A stretch of DNA of 64,000 nt from Agrobacterium vitis. Lineage in GTDB: Bacteria > Pseudomonadota > Alphaproteobacteria > Rhizobiales > Rhizobiaceae. Of this stretch, positions 34,479 through 43,944 are shown one piece after another. The DNA is taken from NCBI RefSeq assembly GCF_014926405.1, contig NZ_JACXXJ020000005.1, positions 439,001-503,000 on the forward strand, read 5' to 3'. A program made the position numbers and the translations under genes. A model generated the notes under the pieces. That model was not told the origin of the DNA. It worked only from the letters and a program-made list of their open reading frames with translations, and did not search any database. The number at the start of each line of letters is the position of its first letter. The stretch's first letter is position 1.

Positions 34479-34660
34479 GCTTACCCCCCTCTGGCTTGCC
34501 AGCCATCTCCCCCTCAAGGGGGGAGATCGGCCCGGAGTTGGCCTTTAACATCTGTCTGAGCCCTGCGCCTGAATTGACGGTTCAAAAGGAAATTGGGCCG
34601 ATACCTCATCCAATCTCCCCCCTTGAGGGGGAGATGCCCGGCAGGGCAGAGGGGGTAAGC
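34479..34660. repeat. Inverted-end intergenic element, unit 4 (inside the urt operon)
   Basis: The ends GCTTACCCCCCTCTGGCTTG and CCCGGCAGGGCAGAGGGGGT are in opposed orientation, each followed inward by the ATCTCCCCC-type palindrome (34505-34527 and 34613-34635). It occupies most of the 330-bp gap between urtA and urtB, and would fold into a long stem in the urt transcript. Confidence 0.85.
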
Positions 34661-34723
34661 GTCAGATCAAAACAAAAATGGCATGCACAGCGAACGACGC
34701 CACCAAATAAAAGGGGCCGAAAA

Positions 34724-36352
34724 TTGCGATCCTGTTTGAACCATCTGTCCTCTGTGCTGGTTGCCGGGCTTTTGCTGATCCTGGCTTTTGGCCTTTGCGT
34801 GGCCCGCGCCGAGGAAGACCCCGCTAGCCTGATCAAGGCGCTGGGCACGGCCAATTTCACCGATGCCGAAAAGATCGTCGGCGATCTCGGACGCACTGGC
34901 GATCTCAAAGTGGTTCCGGCCCTGGAAGCCCTGAGCGGTGGCGATCTCTATCTGCGCAAGGCCGATGGCAATGTGTTTATCGCCAAGCCCGCGGGCAGCC
35001 AGCTGACGTTGGTCGATCCTTTGAGCGGTGCCGAAGTCGGCAAGGAAGCCAAGGGCGGGCTGGTGAAGATCAAGATCAACAATGGTTTGCGCCGCGCCAT
35101 CCGCGCTGCACAAGGCGGCTTGACCCTGCTTAGCCCTGACCGCACGGTGCGGCTTGCCGCTGCCGATGCGCTGTTGAAGGCGCCCTCAGAAGACAATCTC
35201 GAATTGCTCGACACCGCCCTTGCCAAGGAGCAGGATGGCGCGGTGAAAACCCTGCTGGCTCAGGCCCGCGCCGTTTCGGTCATCACCTCCAACCATTCGC
35301 TTGAGGAAAAACGTGCCGCCATTGCGCTTATTCGCGCGGTGGGCGGCCAGGATGCGATTTCCATTCTCGGCAATGCCGCGCCAACAGTCGATCCGGCCCT
35401 CAAGGGCGATATCGATGCGGCCATCGCCAAGATCCAGAGCGATGTGGCGCTGTGGAATACGGCGCAGAACATCACCTATGGCATCTCGCTCGGCTCGGTG
35501 TTGCTGCTGGCGGCCATTGGTCTGGCCATCACCTTTGGCGTCATGGGCATCATCAATATGGCGCATGGCGAAATGGTCATGCTCGGCGCCTATTCCACTT
35601 TCATCGTCCAGCAGGCAATCCGGGCGAACGCGCCTGAGCTGTTTGACTGGTCGCTGGCCATTGCCCTGCCGGTCGCCTTCGCCGTCACCGGCATCTTTGG
35701 CCTGGTGATCGAGCGCTGCGTCATCCGCTTTCTCTATGGCCGTCCGCTGGAAACCCTGCTCGCCACCTGGGGCATTTCGCTGATGTTGCAGCAGTTGGTG
35801 CGCACGCTGTTCGGCCCCACCAATCAGGAAGTCGCCAATCCGTCGTGGATGTCCGGCTCGTTTGGGCTTGGCGGCTTGACCATCACCTGGAACCGGCTGT
35901 GGATCCTGGTGTTTTCGCTGTCGGTGTTCTTCGCGCTGCTGATGCTGTTGAAGCGCTCCGCCTTCGGTTTGCAGATGCGCGCCGTCACCCAAAACCGGCG
36001 CATGGCGTCTTCGATGGGCATTCGCACACCCTGGGTCGATGCCTTCACATTTGCTTTGGGGTCGGGCATTGCCGGCATGGCGGGTGTGGCGCTGTCCCAG
36101 ATCGACAATGTTTCGCCCAATCTCGGCCAGACCTACATTATCGACAGTTTCATGGTCGTGGTGTTCGGCGGGGTCGGTAATCTCTGGGGCACGCTGGTGG
36201 GAGCGTTTTCGCTTGGCATTCTGAACAAGTTCCTTGAGCCCTATGCCGGTGCGGTATTGGGCAAGATCCTGGTTCTGGTTCTCATCATCCTGTTCATCCA
36301 GAAGCGGCCTCGCGGTCTCTTCGCACTCAAGGGAAGGGCGGTGGAAGCATGA
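34724..36352 (+). CDS. urtB: Urea ABC permease UrtB
   Basis: A 542-residue permease. Its signal sequence (LSSVLVAGLLLILAFGLCVARA) is followed by a periplasmic domain of about 200 residues, typical of proteobacterial UrtB. The LivH-like channel core comes next (AIGLAITFGVMGIINMAHGEMVMLG split; RMASSMGIRTPWVDAFTF). I chose the TTG at 34724 because AAGGGG lies 8-13 bp before it and because all earlier in-frame sequence is translation of the repeat unit. There is no ATG near. The stop overlaps the urtC ATG by 4 bp. Confidence 0.93.
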   Translation: MRSCLNHLSSVLVAGLLLILAFGLCVARAEEDPASLIKALGTANFTDAEKIVGDLGRTGDLKVVPALEALSGGDLYLRKADGNVFIAKPAGSQLTLVDPLSGAEVGKEAKGGLVKIKINNGLRRAIRAAQGGLTLLSPDRTVRLAAADALLKAPSEDNLELLDTALAKEQDGAVKTLLAQARAVSVITSNHSLEEKRAAIALIRAVGGQDAISILGNAAPTVDPALKGDIDAAIAKIQSDVALWNTAQNITYGISLGSVLLLAAIGLAITFGVMGIINMAHGEMVMLGAYSTFIVQQAIRANAPELFDWSLAIALPVAFAVTGIFGLVIERCVIRFLYGRPLETLLATWGISLMLQQLVRTLFGPTNQEVANPSWMSGSFGLGGLTITWNRLWILVFSLSVFFALLMLLKRSAFGLQMRAVTQNRRMASSMGIRTPWVDAFTFALGSGIAGMAGVALSQIDNVSPNLGQTYIIDSFMVVVFGGVGNLWGTLVGAFSLGILNKFLEPYAGAVLGKILVLVLIILFIQKRPRGLFALKGRAVEA

Positions 36353-37500
36353 TCACGGCATTTCTTCTGCGCTCGCTGGACGCCAAGATCCTCGTCGCCA
36401 TCGCCATTCTCATCGCGCTCGCCATTCTGGTGCCGATCCTCAGCCTTGCCACGTCGCCCGACAGCGCGCTGCATATGCCGACCTATCTGGTGGCGCTGTT
36501 TGGTAAATACCTGACCTATGCCATGCTGGCCTTGGCGCTCGATCTGGTCTGGGGCTTTTGCGGCATTCTTTCGCTTGGCCATGGGGCGTTTTTCGCGCTC
36601 GGCGGCTATGCGATGGGCATGTATCTGATGCGCCAGATTGGCCCGCGCGGCACCTATGGCGATCCTATCCTGCCCGACTTCATGGTGTTTTTGAACTGGA
36701 AGGAACTGCCCTGGTTCTGGCACGGCTTCGACATGTTCTGGTTTGCCGCACTGATGGTGCTGGTGGCGCCCGGCTTGCTCGCCTTCGTATTCGGCTGGTT
36801 TGCGTTTCGCTCGCGGGTCAACGGCGTCTATCTGTCGATCATCACCCAGGCGATGACCTATGCGCTGCTACTGGCCTTCTTCCGCAACGATATGGGCTTT
36901 GGCGGCAATAACGGCCTGACTGACTTCAAAGACATCCTCGGCTTCAATATCCAGGCCGATGGCACACGTGCGGCGCTGTTTTCGCTCTCGGCACTGTTTC
37001 TGGCTGGCTCCTTGTTGCTAGTCTCGGCCATCGTTCGCTCCAAATACGGCAAGGTGCTGGTTGGCATCCGCGATGCGGAAAGCCGCACCCGCTTTCTCGG
37101 CTACCGGGTGGAAAACATGAAGCTGTTTGCCTTCGTGGTCTCGGCAATGATGGCGGGCGTGGCGGGTGCGCTCTATGTGCCGCAGGTTGGCATCATCAAT
37201 CCCGGTGAGTTTTCACCGGCCAATTCCATCGAGGTGGTGATCTGGACCGCTGTTGGCGGGCGCGCCACGCTGATCGGCCCGATCATTGGCGCGGTGCTGG
37301 TCAATGGCGGCAAGACGGTGTTTACCGGCCTGTTTCCCAATGCCTGGCTGTTTGCGCTGGGCGGGCTGTTCGTGGCCGTCACGCTGTTTCTGCCCAAGGG
37401 CATTGTCGGCACAGTCACCCAAGGCCTTCTCCGGCGCAGGCAGGACAAGGCAGTGACGGAGGCCGAGGCATTGAACCGCAAACCTCAGGCGGCGGAGTGA
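36349..37500 (+). CDS. urtC: Urea ABC permease UrtC
   Basis: A 383-residue LivM-like permease with the family blocks YAMLALALDLVWGFCGILSL, GHGAFFALGGYAMGMYLMRQ, NNGLTDFKDILGF and VGIRDAESRTRFLGY. Forms the urea channel with UrtB. ATGA overlap with urtB and 4-bp spacing to urtD. Confidence 0.96.
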   Translation: MITAFLLRSLDAKILVAIAILIALAILVPILSLATSPDSALHMPTYLVALFGKYLTYAMLALALDLVWGFCGILSLGHGAFFALGGYAMGMYLMRQIGPRGTYGDPILPDFMVFLNWKELPWFWHGFDMFWFAALMVLVAPGLLAFVFGWFAFRSRVNGVYLSIITQAMTYALLLAFFRNDMGFGGNNGLTDFKDILGFNIQADGTRAALFSLSALFLAGSLLLVSAIVRSKYGKVLVGIRDAESRTRFLGYRVENMKLFAFVVSAMMAGVAGALYVPQVGIINPGEFSPANSIEVVIWTAVGGRATLIGPIIGAVLVNGGKTVFTGLFPNAWLFALGGLFVAVTLFLPKGIVGTVTQGLLRRRQDKAVTEAEALNRKPQAAE

Positions 37501-37504
37501 GACC

Positions 37505-38260
37505 ATGGCTGATAAAACCACCAATTCGCTTCTCTATCTCAACGGGGTCAGTGTCTCCTTTGACGGGTTCCGGGCCTTGAACTCCCTGTCCTTCGTGGTT
37601 GAGCCGGGGGAGCTGCGCGCCATTATCGGCCCGAATGGCGCGGGCAAGACGACGATGATGGATATCATCACCGGCAAGACACGGCCTGACAGCGGCGAGG
37701 TGTTTTTCGACGGCGGCAAGGTGGATCTCACCAAGCGTGACGAGGCCGAAATCGCCCAGCTCGGCATTGGCCGCAAATTCCAGAAGCCGACGGTGTTTGA
37801 AAGCCATACGGTCTGGGACAATCTGGAACTGGCGCTGAACAAGCCGCGCGGGGTATTTTCAACGCTGTTTTACCGGCTGACGCCCAAGGACCGTGAGCGG
37901 ATCGATACCATTCTCGAAACCGTCCGGCTCACCGCCCGCAAAAACGATCTTGCCGCCAACCTGTCCCACGGCCAGAAGCAATGGCTGGAAATTGGTATGT
38001 TGCTGGCGCAGGAGCCGAAACTGCTGCTGGTCGATGAGCCGGTGGCGGGCATGACCGATGCCGAAACCGCCGAGACCGCCATTCTGCTGCGCGAAATTTC
38101 CAAGACCCGCTCGGTCGTGGTGGTGGAACACGACATGGGTTTCATCCGCGATCTCGGCGTCAAGGTGACATGCCTGGCCGAAGGCTCGGTGCTGGCCGAA
38201 GGTTCGATCGATTTTGTTTCGAACGATCCACGAGTGATCGAGAATTATCTGGGGCGGTGA
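37505..38260 (+). CDS. urtD: Urea ABC ATPase UrtD
   Basis: A 251-residue ABC ATPase with Walker A GPNGAGKTT, signature LSHGQKQWLEIGMLL and Walker B LLLVDEPVAGM. The LSHGQKQ form of the signature is typical of UrtD. Long switch and D-loop normal. Confidence 0.96.
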   Translation: MADKTTNSLLYLNGVSVSFDGFRALNSLSFVVEPGELRAIIGPNGAGKTTMMDIITGKTRPDSGEVFFDGGKVDLTKRDEAEIAQLGIGRKFQKPTVFESHTVWDNLELALNKPRGVFSTLFYRLTPKDRERIDTILETVRLTARKNDLAANLSHGQKQWLEIGMLLAQEPKLLLVDEPVAGMTDAETAETAILLREISKTRSVVVVEHDMGFIRDLGVKVTCLAEGSVLAEGSIDFVSNDPRVIENYLGR

Positions 38261-38270
38261 GGGTAAGAAG

Positions 38271-38966
38271 ATGCTGACAGTTGAAAATCTCAATCTTCAC
38301 TATGGTGCCGCCCAGGCGCTGCGCGGCGTGAATATCACCGCGCCGATGGGCAAGATTACCTGCGTGCTGGGTCGCAACGGGGTGGGTAAAAGCTCGCTTT
38401 TACGCGCCGTGACCGGCCAGCATCCGGTGTCCGGCGGCACGATTGCCTTTGAAGGCACGGTGTTGAACGGCATGGCGCCATTCAATCGGGCGCGGCACGG
38501 GGTCGGCTATGTCCCGCAGGGGCGCGAGATCTTTCCGCTGCTGTCGGTCAAGGAAAATCTGGAAACCGGCTTTGCGCCGCTGAAGCGCAAGGATCGGACG
38601 ATCCCGGACGATATTTTCGCGCTGTTTCCTATTTTGCAGACCATGTTGTCGCGGCGCGGCGGCGACCTGTCGGGTGGCCAGCAGCAGCAGTTGGCGATTG
38701 GCCGAGCCATGGTAACCCGCCCGAAAATCCTGGTGCTGGACGAGCCGACCGAGGGCATCCAGCCATCGATCATCAAGGATATCGGTCGGGCGATCCGCTA
38801 CTTGCGGGATTCAACCGGCATGGCGATCCTGCTGGTCGAGCAATATCTCGACTTCTGCCGGGAGCTTGCCGACCATGTCTACATCATGGATCGCGGCGAA
38901 ATCGTCCATGAAGGCGGTGCAGAAACGCTGGATACGGTCGAGGCTCGCCGCCACCTTACGGTATAA
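38271..38966 (+). CDS. urtE: Urea ABC ATPase UrtE
   Basis: A 231-residue ABC ATPase with Walker A GRNGVGKSS, signature LSGGQQQQLAIGRAM and Walker B ILVLDEPTEGIQP. The GRNGVGK form and TEGIQPSII are UrtE-specific. Last gene of the urea transporter; 201 bp separate it from the first esterase gene. Confidence 0.96.
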   Translation: MLTVENLNLHYGAAQALRGVNITAPMGKITCVLGRNGVGKSSLLRAVTGQHPVSGGTIAFEGTVLNGMAPFNRARHGVGYVPQGREIFPLLSVKENLETGFAPLKRKDRTIPDDIFALFPILQTMLSRRGGDLSGGQQQQLAIGRAMVTRPKILVLDEPTEGIQPSIIKDIGRAIRYLRDSTGMAILLVEQYLDFCRELADHVYIMDRGEIVHEGGAETLDTVEARRHLTV

Positions 38967-39021
38967 TGTCGCATTCAGGCATGGGATGCTGTGTCCGAGT
39001 TTGGAGCGTAATCTCTTGTTT

Positions 39022-39060
39022 TTAATGTGAAATTACCGGGTATATTCATAGTATATTCAC
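39022..39060. promoter_or_regulatory. A+T-rich upstream region of the esterase gene
   Basis: Contains the direct repeat GTATATTCA-TA-GTATATTCA starting near 39038, and TTAA-TGTGAAA-TTAC, one base off a CtrA box, at 39022-39036. Both lie in the gap between urtE and the esterase gene at 39168. Function is unproven. Confidence 0.35.
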
Positions 39061-39167
39061 GCTTTGTGTTTGACGCATGTCAGCCTTGATCATTTGTTAT
39101 CAGGTTTCAGTTGAAGCCTGCGGAACATGTGGTATTTTCCGCCGAGTGCTAATAACAAGGCGACCTC

Positions 39168-40547
39168 ATGACATTCGATGAACTGACTGGCCTGCGGCGG
39201 CCGGGTTTTTTCGCGCGCACATCTGCCCAGACTTTGTTGTGCCTGTTCACACTCGGCGTTTCCATGATGGTGCCGGGTGGCCTTGCTTACGCGGCGGGCG
39301 GCTGCGGCGTGACCGTCCGGGCCGGGTTACAGGACCTGACATTCACGTCCGGTGGCATTGAGCGTACGGCGGTCGCCTACATTCCTCAAGGCTATACCGG
39401 CAAGGCCAAGGTGCCTGTGGTGTTCGATCTGCACGGGTCAAACAGCTTTCCCCGCGATCAGCTGGGTCGCAGCCAATGGTCCGACGTGGCGCGGGAAAAC
39501 GGCTTCATCGTCATTGCCCCACAGGGCGGTTTGAATGGCAAGGCGGAAGGCACCCATGCCTGGAACGTACCGGGTGTGGTCCCCGTGCCTGGTGTGACCG
39601 TACCGAATGCCACAGTTTCGCCAAATGCCACAGTTTCGAATGGGACCGTAACCAACGCGAGCCTGACAAGCCCGACCGCGCCAGGTGCGGCTGTTTCGCC
39701 CAGTGCATCTGTTTCGCCAAGCGCATCTTTCTCTACAGTAACCGAAGCCAAAGGGCCGGATGATGCCGCTTATCTCAGCGACACCGTGGCGCTGGTCAAG
39801 GCCAAGTTCTGTGTCGATCCCGACCGGATCTACGCGTCCGGCTATTCGGGTGGCGGGCGGATGCTGTCGCAATATATCTGCAACGGCAATACCGATTTCT
39901 CGGCTGCCGGTTTCGTCATGAGCCTGCGGGCGGGCACGCCGCGCCAGGGCGTTGGACCCGATCAGGGAAAATGGCTGCCCGATCCGCAAAGCTGCCGTCC
40001 GGGCCGTCCGGTGTCGATCATCGCGTTCTGGGGACTGAAGGACAATACCAATCCCTATGCAGGCGGCGGAAGACCCTATTGGCAATATGGCGGCGAAGCG
40101 GCACTTAACCGCTGGGCCGAGCTGGATGGCTGCCAGGGCGAACGCAAGATCGTCAAGGGGACGAAAATTTCCTCGGCGGAATTCGAGCGCTGCAAGGGCG
40201 GCGCCCGCATCCTGTCCTATACGATTGCCGATCAGACGCATGACTGGCCCGCTCAGACTATCGGCTTCTCATTGGCTGCTGCCAATTCCAAGGCAAAGGC
40301 CGTTGATGGCAAGAGCGTCGATGGCAAGAGCCAGGAAGACATGTATGCGGCCAAGCGGATGTGGGCTTTCTTCGACAGTGGCGATGGCCGTCTGATCGCC
40401 GACAATATCGCCAAAAATGCCTGTGCCGATGGCGCAAAACCGGCTGCTGGCGCAACGGCCTCTGTAAACCCTGCCTGCTCGGTGACAATGAAGGCCAAGG
40501 TCAAGCCGCAGGCGGTGGAAAGCCCGATGTCGGCGGACGCGCTGTAG
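39168..40547 (+). CDS. Secreted PHB-depolymerase/feruloyl-esterase-like protein with Ser/Thr insert
   Basis: A 459-residue secreted alpha/beta hydrolase of the LpqC / PHB depolymerase (CE1-like) group. Signal sequence to about residue 43, oxyanion region FDLHGSN, nucleophile S227 in GYSGGGRM, acid in FWGLKDNT and His in ADQTHDWP. Unlike its neighbour at 40698 it has an extra stretch of about 58 residues (138-196) rich in Val, Ser, Thr, Pro and Ala, built from near-repeats such as NATVSPNATVSNGT and SPSASVSPSAS. The insert lies between NVPGV and the Asp-rich PDDAAY. Its C-terminus also adds a linker-like tail. The natural substrate is unknown. Confidence 0.85.
   Translation: MTFDELTGLRRPGFFARTSAQTLLCLFTLGVSMMVPGGLAYAAGGCGVTVRAGLQDLTFTSGGIERTAVAYIPQGYTGKAKVPVVFDLHGSNSFPRDQLGRSQWSDVARENGFIVIAPQGGLNGKAEGTHAWNVPGVVPVPGVTVPNATVSPNATVSNGTVTNASLTSPTAPGAAVSPSASVSPSASFSTVTEAKGPDDAAYLSDTVALVKAKFCVDPDRIYASGYSGGGRMLSQYICNGNTDFSAAGFVMSLRAGTPRQGVGPDQGKWLPDPQSCRPGRPVSIIAFWGLKDNTNPYAGGGRPYWQYGGEAALNRWAELDGCQGERKIVKGTKISSAEFERCKGGARILSYTIADQTHDWPAQTIGFSLAAANSKAKAVDGKSVDGKSQEDMYAAKRMWAFFDSGDGRLIADNIAKNACADGAKPAAGATASVNPACSVTMKAKVKPQAVESPMSADAL
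39606..39735 (+). repeat. Imperfect tandem repeat inside the first esterase gene
   Basis: The units AATGCCACAGTTTCG (twice) and GTTTCGCCAAGCGCATCT-like (three times) encode the Ser/Thr/Val-rich insert. Repeats of this kind expand by slippage, and the region is missing in the paralogue downstream. Confidence 0.75.
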
Positions 40548-40697
40548 TGCGCTGATCCAGACAGATGCCTTAGGTTCTGTCTGTCAGGTTCGATCTGACC
40601 CTGACAGACACTCGTCTGCGCATCCAGTATGTGCCAGATTTTTTCATTTTGCATAGTATCGGTCTTTTGCTACCGTGGCCCCGCTGCGGAGGACTAT

Positions 40698-41696
40698 ATG
40701 CAAAATATTGAAAATCAATGCGAAAAGCCCGTTCTGCGAAGAGTTGGTACTCTGTCCGTTGTGGCGATTGCGACACTCGTTTCCCTTCTGACGCTTTCGA
40801 CCGGCTCCGCATCGGCAGCTGGCTGCGGTCAGCCCAGGGATGTGGGCCGTTATGATATGACACTGACCTCTGGCGGACATGAGAGGGTGTTTTCCTATTT
40901 CATTCCCTCCAGCTATAGCGGCCAGGACAAGGTGCCGGTCGTGTTCGATTTCCACGGTTCCGACAGCAATGCCAATGAGCAACTGGACCGGAGCGAATGG
41001 GAGCGGGTGGCTGAGCGCGAAGGCTTTATCGCTGTCGCGCCGCAAGGGTCGATGCCCACCAAGCGGGCGGGCTATTTCGCCTGGAACGTGCCGGGCGTCG
41101 CCAAAGGCGAGGCCGATGAGGAAGCCTATATCCGCGATGTGATCAAGGCTGTCGAAGACAATTTATGTGTTGATCCGGCGCGCTTCTACGCCACCGGCTA
41201 TTCCGGCGGCGGACGGATGGTGTCGCAATATCTTTGCGATGGAAACACCGATTTTGCCGCTGCCGGTCTGGTCGTCGGCCTGCGGGCGGGAACGCCGAAG
41301 CGTGAAGGCGATGGTTTCGTGCCGGATGCTGCGACCTGCAAACCGGCCAAACCGATGTCGCTGATCGCCTTTGCCGGGCTGGACGACAAGATCAACCCGA
41401 TTGCCGGGCCGGGCCTGCCCTATTGGGGCTACGGCGCCGATGCCGCACTGCATCGCTGGGCGGAGTTGGATGGGTGCAAATCTCCCACCGTGAAAACCGA
41501 GGGCCGGGTCGAGACCACCGAGTATGCTCAATGCTCGGACGGTGCGCGCATTGCCTCCTACCGTTTGGCGGGGGCGGGCCATACATGGCCGGGCAGCACT
41601 GCATCACTGAAGATCCAGAAGGTGATCGGCAAGGTCTCCTTTGACCTGAATGCCACTGATATGATGTGGGATTTCTTCTCGAAATCGAAGCGTTGA
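40698..41696 (+). CDS. Second secreted PHB-depolymerase-like esterase
   Basis: A 332-residue paralogue of the upstream gene. Signal peptide to about residue 41 (GSASAAG), FDFHGSDS, nucleophile S169 in GYSGGGRM, acid near D229/D230 (FAGLDDKIN) and H295 (AGAGHTWPG). CGGAGGAC lies 7 bp before ATG 40698; the earlier open frame has no signal peptide. It ends 4 bp before the ureD ATG, so it is likely co-transcribed with ureDABC. No known link between this esterase family and urease exists; cargo in a nitrogen-responsive operon is one reading. Confidence 0.86.
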   Translation: MQNIENQCEKPVLRRVGTLSVVAIATLVSLLTLSTGSASAAGCGQPRDVGRYDMTLTSGGHERVFSYFIPSSYSGQDKVPVVFDFHGSDSNANEQLDRSEWERVAEREGFIAVAPQGSMPTKRAGYFAWNVPGVAKGEADEEAYIRDVIKAVEDNLCVDPARFYATGYSGGGRMVSQYLCDGNTDFAAAGLVVGLRAGTPKREGDGFVPDAATCKPAKPMSLIAFAGLDDKINPIAGPGLPYWGYGADAALHRWAELDGCKSPTVKTEGRVETTEYAQCSDGARIASYRLAGAGHTWPGSTASLKIQKVIGKVSFDLNATDMMWDFFSKSKR

Positions 41697-41700
41697 AGGC

Positions 41701-42537
41701 ATGACCATACAGCCCGCCATACTGATCAAGCCGCAACGCGCCAAAGGAAGCGGGCGGCTGGACACCAAGCTGTTTCAAGGCCGCAGCCGGTTGGAAACCT
41801 TCTTCCAGGAGGGCTGTGCGAAGATCCGTATCCCCGAAAGTTTCGATGGCCGGATGGAGGCTGTGCTGATCAATTCCTCCGGCGGGCTGACCGGCGGCGA
41901 CCAGCTCGATTGGGACTTTACCGTCGGTGATGGCACCCATCTGACTCTGACCACCCAGGCCTGCGAGAAAATCTACAAGGCTGCCGCCGATACGGCGTCG
42001 ATCAGCAGCCGCATCACGGTCGGCGAGGGGGCGGCGGTCCATTGGCTGCCGCAGGAATCCATCCTGTTTGATCAGGCTTCCCTGACTCGCAGGCTGGAGG
42101 TTGATCTGCATGAGACAGCGGAATTTCTCAGTGTCGAGGCCGTTCTGCTGGGTCGCAAGGCGATGGGTGAAGCGATGCGTCAGGGTCTGGTGCGCGACCG
42201 CTGGCGCATCCGCCGCTCAGGGCGGCTCATTCATGCCGAAGACCTGGCGCTAACAGGCGCTATTGCCGATCTCACCGCTGAAAAAGCGGTGCTGGGCGGC
42301 AGGGTCGCTTTTGCTACATTGCTGTATACGGGACGGCAGGCGGAGGCACATATGGCGGCGCTGCAACGGTTGACGGACCGCCCGTCGGGGCTTGGTGACG
42401 TCGGCATAAGCCTGTGGAATGACAAGCTGGTTGCCCGTTTTATCAGCAGCGATGGATTTTCCCTTAGAAAATTATTGGTTCCGGTGATTTCGGCCTTGCG
42501 CGACGGCGCGTCTGTGCCGAAAGTCTGGACCTTGTAA
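41701..42537 (+). CDS. ureD: Urease accessory protein UreD
   Basis: A 278-residue UreD/UreH with [21 protein letters not shown] and [10 protein letters not shown], all conserved in this family. UreD is the scaffold that binds apo-urease and UreFG for nickel insertion. Start 4 bp after the second esterase gene; ureA follows after 23 bp. Confidence 0.96.
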   Translation: MTIQPAILIKPQRAKGSGRLDTKLFQGRSRLETFFQEGCAKIRIPESFDGRMEAVLINSSGGLTGGDQLDWDFTVGDGTHLTLTTQACEKIYKAAADTASISSRITVGEGAAVHWLPQESILFDQASLTRRLEVDLHETAEFLSVEAVLLGRKAMGEAMRQGLVRDRWRIRRSGRLIHAEDLALTGAIADLTAEKAVLGGRVAFATLLYTGRQAEAHMAALQRLTDRPSGLGDVGISLWNDKLVARFISSDGFSLRKLLVPVISALRDGASVPKVWTL

Positions 42538-42560
42538 CCGGCATCATTTTCGGAGCACCC

Positions 42561-42863
42561 ATGAATCTCAGCCCAAGAGAAAAAGACAAGCTTCTGATTT
42601 CCATGGCGGCCATGGTCGCCCGGCGCAGGCTGGAGCGCGGCGTCAAGCTGAACTATCCTGAGGCGATTGCGCTGATTTCCGATTTCGTCGTCGAGGGCGC
42701 CCGCGATGGCCGTGCCGTGTCCGAGTTGATGGAGGCGGGCGCCCATGTGATCACCCGCGATCAGGTGATGGATGGCATTGCCGAAATGATCCATGACGTG
42801 CAGGTCGAAGCGACGTTTCCCGATGGCACCAAGCTGGTGACCGTCCACGAACCGATCCGCTGA
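42561..42863 (+). CDS. ureA: Urease gamma subunit UreA
   Basis: A 100-residue gamma subunit with the family start [20 protein letters not shown], then [12 protein letters not shown] and [20 protein letters not shown]. Complete at the normal length. Confidence 0.97.
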   Translation: MNLSPREKDKLLISMAAMVARRRLERGVKLNYPEAIALISDFVVEGARDGRAVSELMEAGAHVITRDQVMDGIAEMIHDVQVEATFPDGTKLVTVHEPIR

Positions 42864-42867
42864 CGCC

Positions 42868-43122
42868 ATGCTGGAGCTTCGCCCGAACTGTGAATGCTGC
42901 GACTGCGATCTGCGGCCTGAAAGCCGCGAGGCGATGATCTGTAGCTTCGAATGCACCTATTGCGCTGCCTGTGCTGAGGGCGTGCTGGCCGGGATCTGCC
43001 CCAATTGCGGCGGCGAACTGGTGCGCAGACCCATCCGCCCGGCGGGCAAGCTCGCCAACAATCCGCCATCCACCACGCGGGTTCTGAAGGCGGAAGGCTG
43101 CAAGCCCGGCCGAGCGGTTTGA
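42868..43122 (+). CDS. DUF1272 small zinc-binding-type protein
   Basis: An 84-residue Cys-rich protein, DUF1272 family. Cysteines are grouped as CECCDCD, CSFECTYCAAC and CPNCGG, which indicates one or two zinc sites. Basic tail. It lies 4 bp after ureA. Function is unknown; the same gene is found in ure clusters of other Rhizobiaceae. Confidence 0.88.
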   Translation: MLELRPNCECCDCDLRPESREAMICSFECTYCAACAEGVLAGICPNCGGELVRRPIRPAGKLANNPPSTTRVLKAEGCKPGRAV

Positions 43123-43216
43123 TCGGTGATCCATCCGGTCGTTGCGGATGTATTATTTCATGCATGAACAATGTGGTTTTCCGGCCTGCCGGGAACCGAT
43201 GACGGGAGAGACAGTG

Positions 43217-43522
43217 ATGAAACCGGGTGAAATCATTGCCGCGAGTGGCGAGATCGAGCTGAATGCCGGTCAGCCGACCGTGACGATTGAAGTGTCCAAT
43301 ACCGGCGATCGTCCGGTGCAGGTGGGCAGTCATTATCATTTCTTCGAGACCAATGCGGGACTGTCCTTCGACCGGGATAAGGTGCGCGGCATGCGGCTGG
43401 ACATTCCGGCGGGGACTGCGGTGCGCTTTGAGCCGGGCCAGACGCGGGAAGTGACGCTGATCCCGCTGGCCGGTAAGCGCGAGGTCTATGGCTTTCGCCA
43501 GAAGGTCATGGGGCCGCTATGA
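43217..43522 (+). CDS. ureB: Urease beta subunit UreB
   Basis: A 101-residue beta subunit. ATG 43217 ([16 protein letters not shown]) is the normal start and has GGGAGAG before it; the longer reading from 43142 is not supported. Conserved [10 protein letters not shown] and [15 protein letters not shown] are present. It overlaps the LprI-like gene by 4 bp. Confidence 0.96.
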   Translation: MKPGEIIAASGEIELNAGQPTVTIEVSNTGDRPVQVGSHYHFFETNAGLSFDRDKVRGMRLDIPAGTAVRFEPGQTREVTLIPLAGKREVYGFRQKVMGPL

Positions 43523-43929
43523 CGCCTGTTTCGCGGCTGATCATGCTGGCAGGGTTTGGGGTAATGTGGTCTGGCCATGGTGTTCTGGCGCAAGCGCTTG
43601 ATTGCAAGGACCCGAAAACCCAGAGCGATATGACGGCCTGTGCGATCAAGGATTTCGACGCGGCGGACAAGGCCATGAATGCCCAATGGAAAATCACCCG
43701 CAAGGTCTTCGTCGAGCAGGATGCAACGCTGGACGATGACCTCAAGGGGGCTGAAAAGGCCTTGCTGAAAGCCCAGCGTGCCTGGATCGATTACCGTGAC
43801 GGTCAATGTGAGGCGCAGGGATTTTATGTCCGGGGTGGCACGATGGAGCCCATGGAGGTTGCCGCCTGCAAGGCGGAGATGACGAAAACGCGAACCAAGG
43901 AATTGAAATCCTTGGCTGAAACTCGATAA
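43519..43929 (+). CDS. LprI-type DUF1311 secreted protein
   Basis: A 136-residue secreted protein. Signal peptide to about residue 25 (GHGVLAQA), then the DUF1311 pattern of paired Cys ([31 protein letters not shown]) and [10 protein letters not shown]. LprI family members inhibit lysozyme or are of unknown role. Overlaps ureB, so it is translated from the ure message. Confidence 0.85.
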   Translation: MTPVSRLIMLAGFGVMWSGHGVLAQALDCKDPKTQSDMTACAIKDFDAADKAMNAQWKITRKVFVEQDATLDDDLKGAEKALLKAQRAWIDYRDGQCEAQGFYVRGGTMEPMEVAACKAEMTKTRTKELKSLAETR

Positions 43930-43944
43930 GCGGATTGGACAGGC

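Noticed and set aside
34451..34723. Upstream extension of urtB and similar N-terminal extensions of the ATPase at 23093-23626
   Set aside because: These parts translate the CCCCCTCTG repeat (peptides such as ISPLEGEMPGRAEG) and start codons nearer the conserved domain have better ribosome sites.
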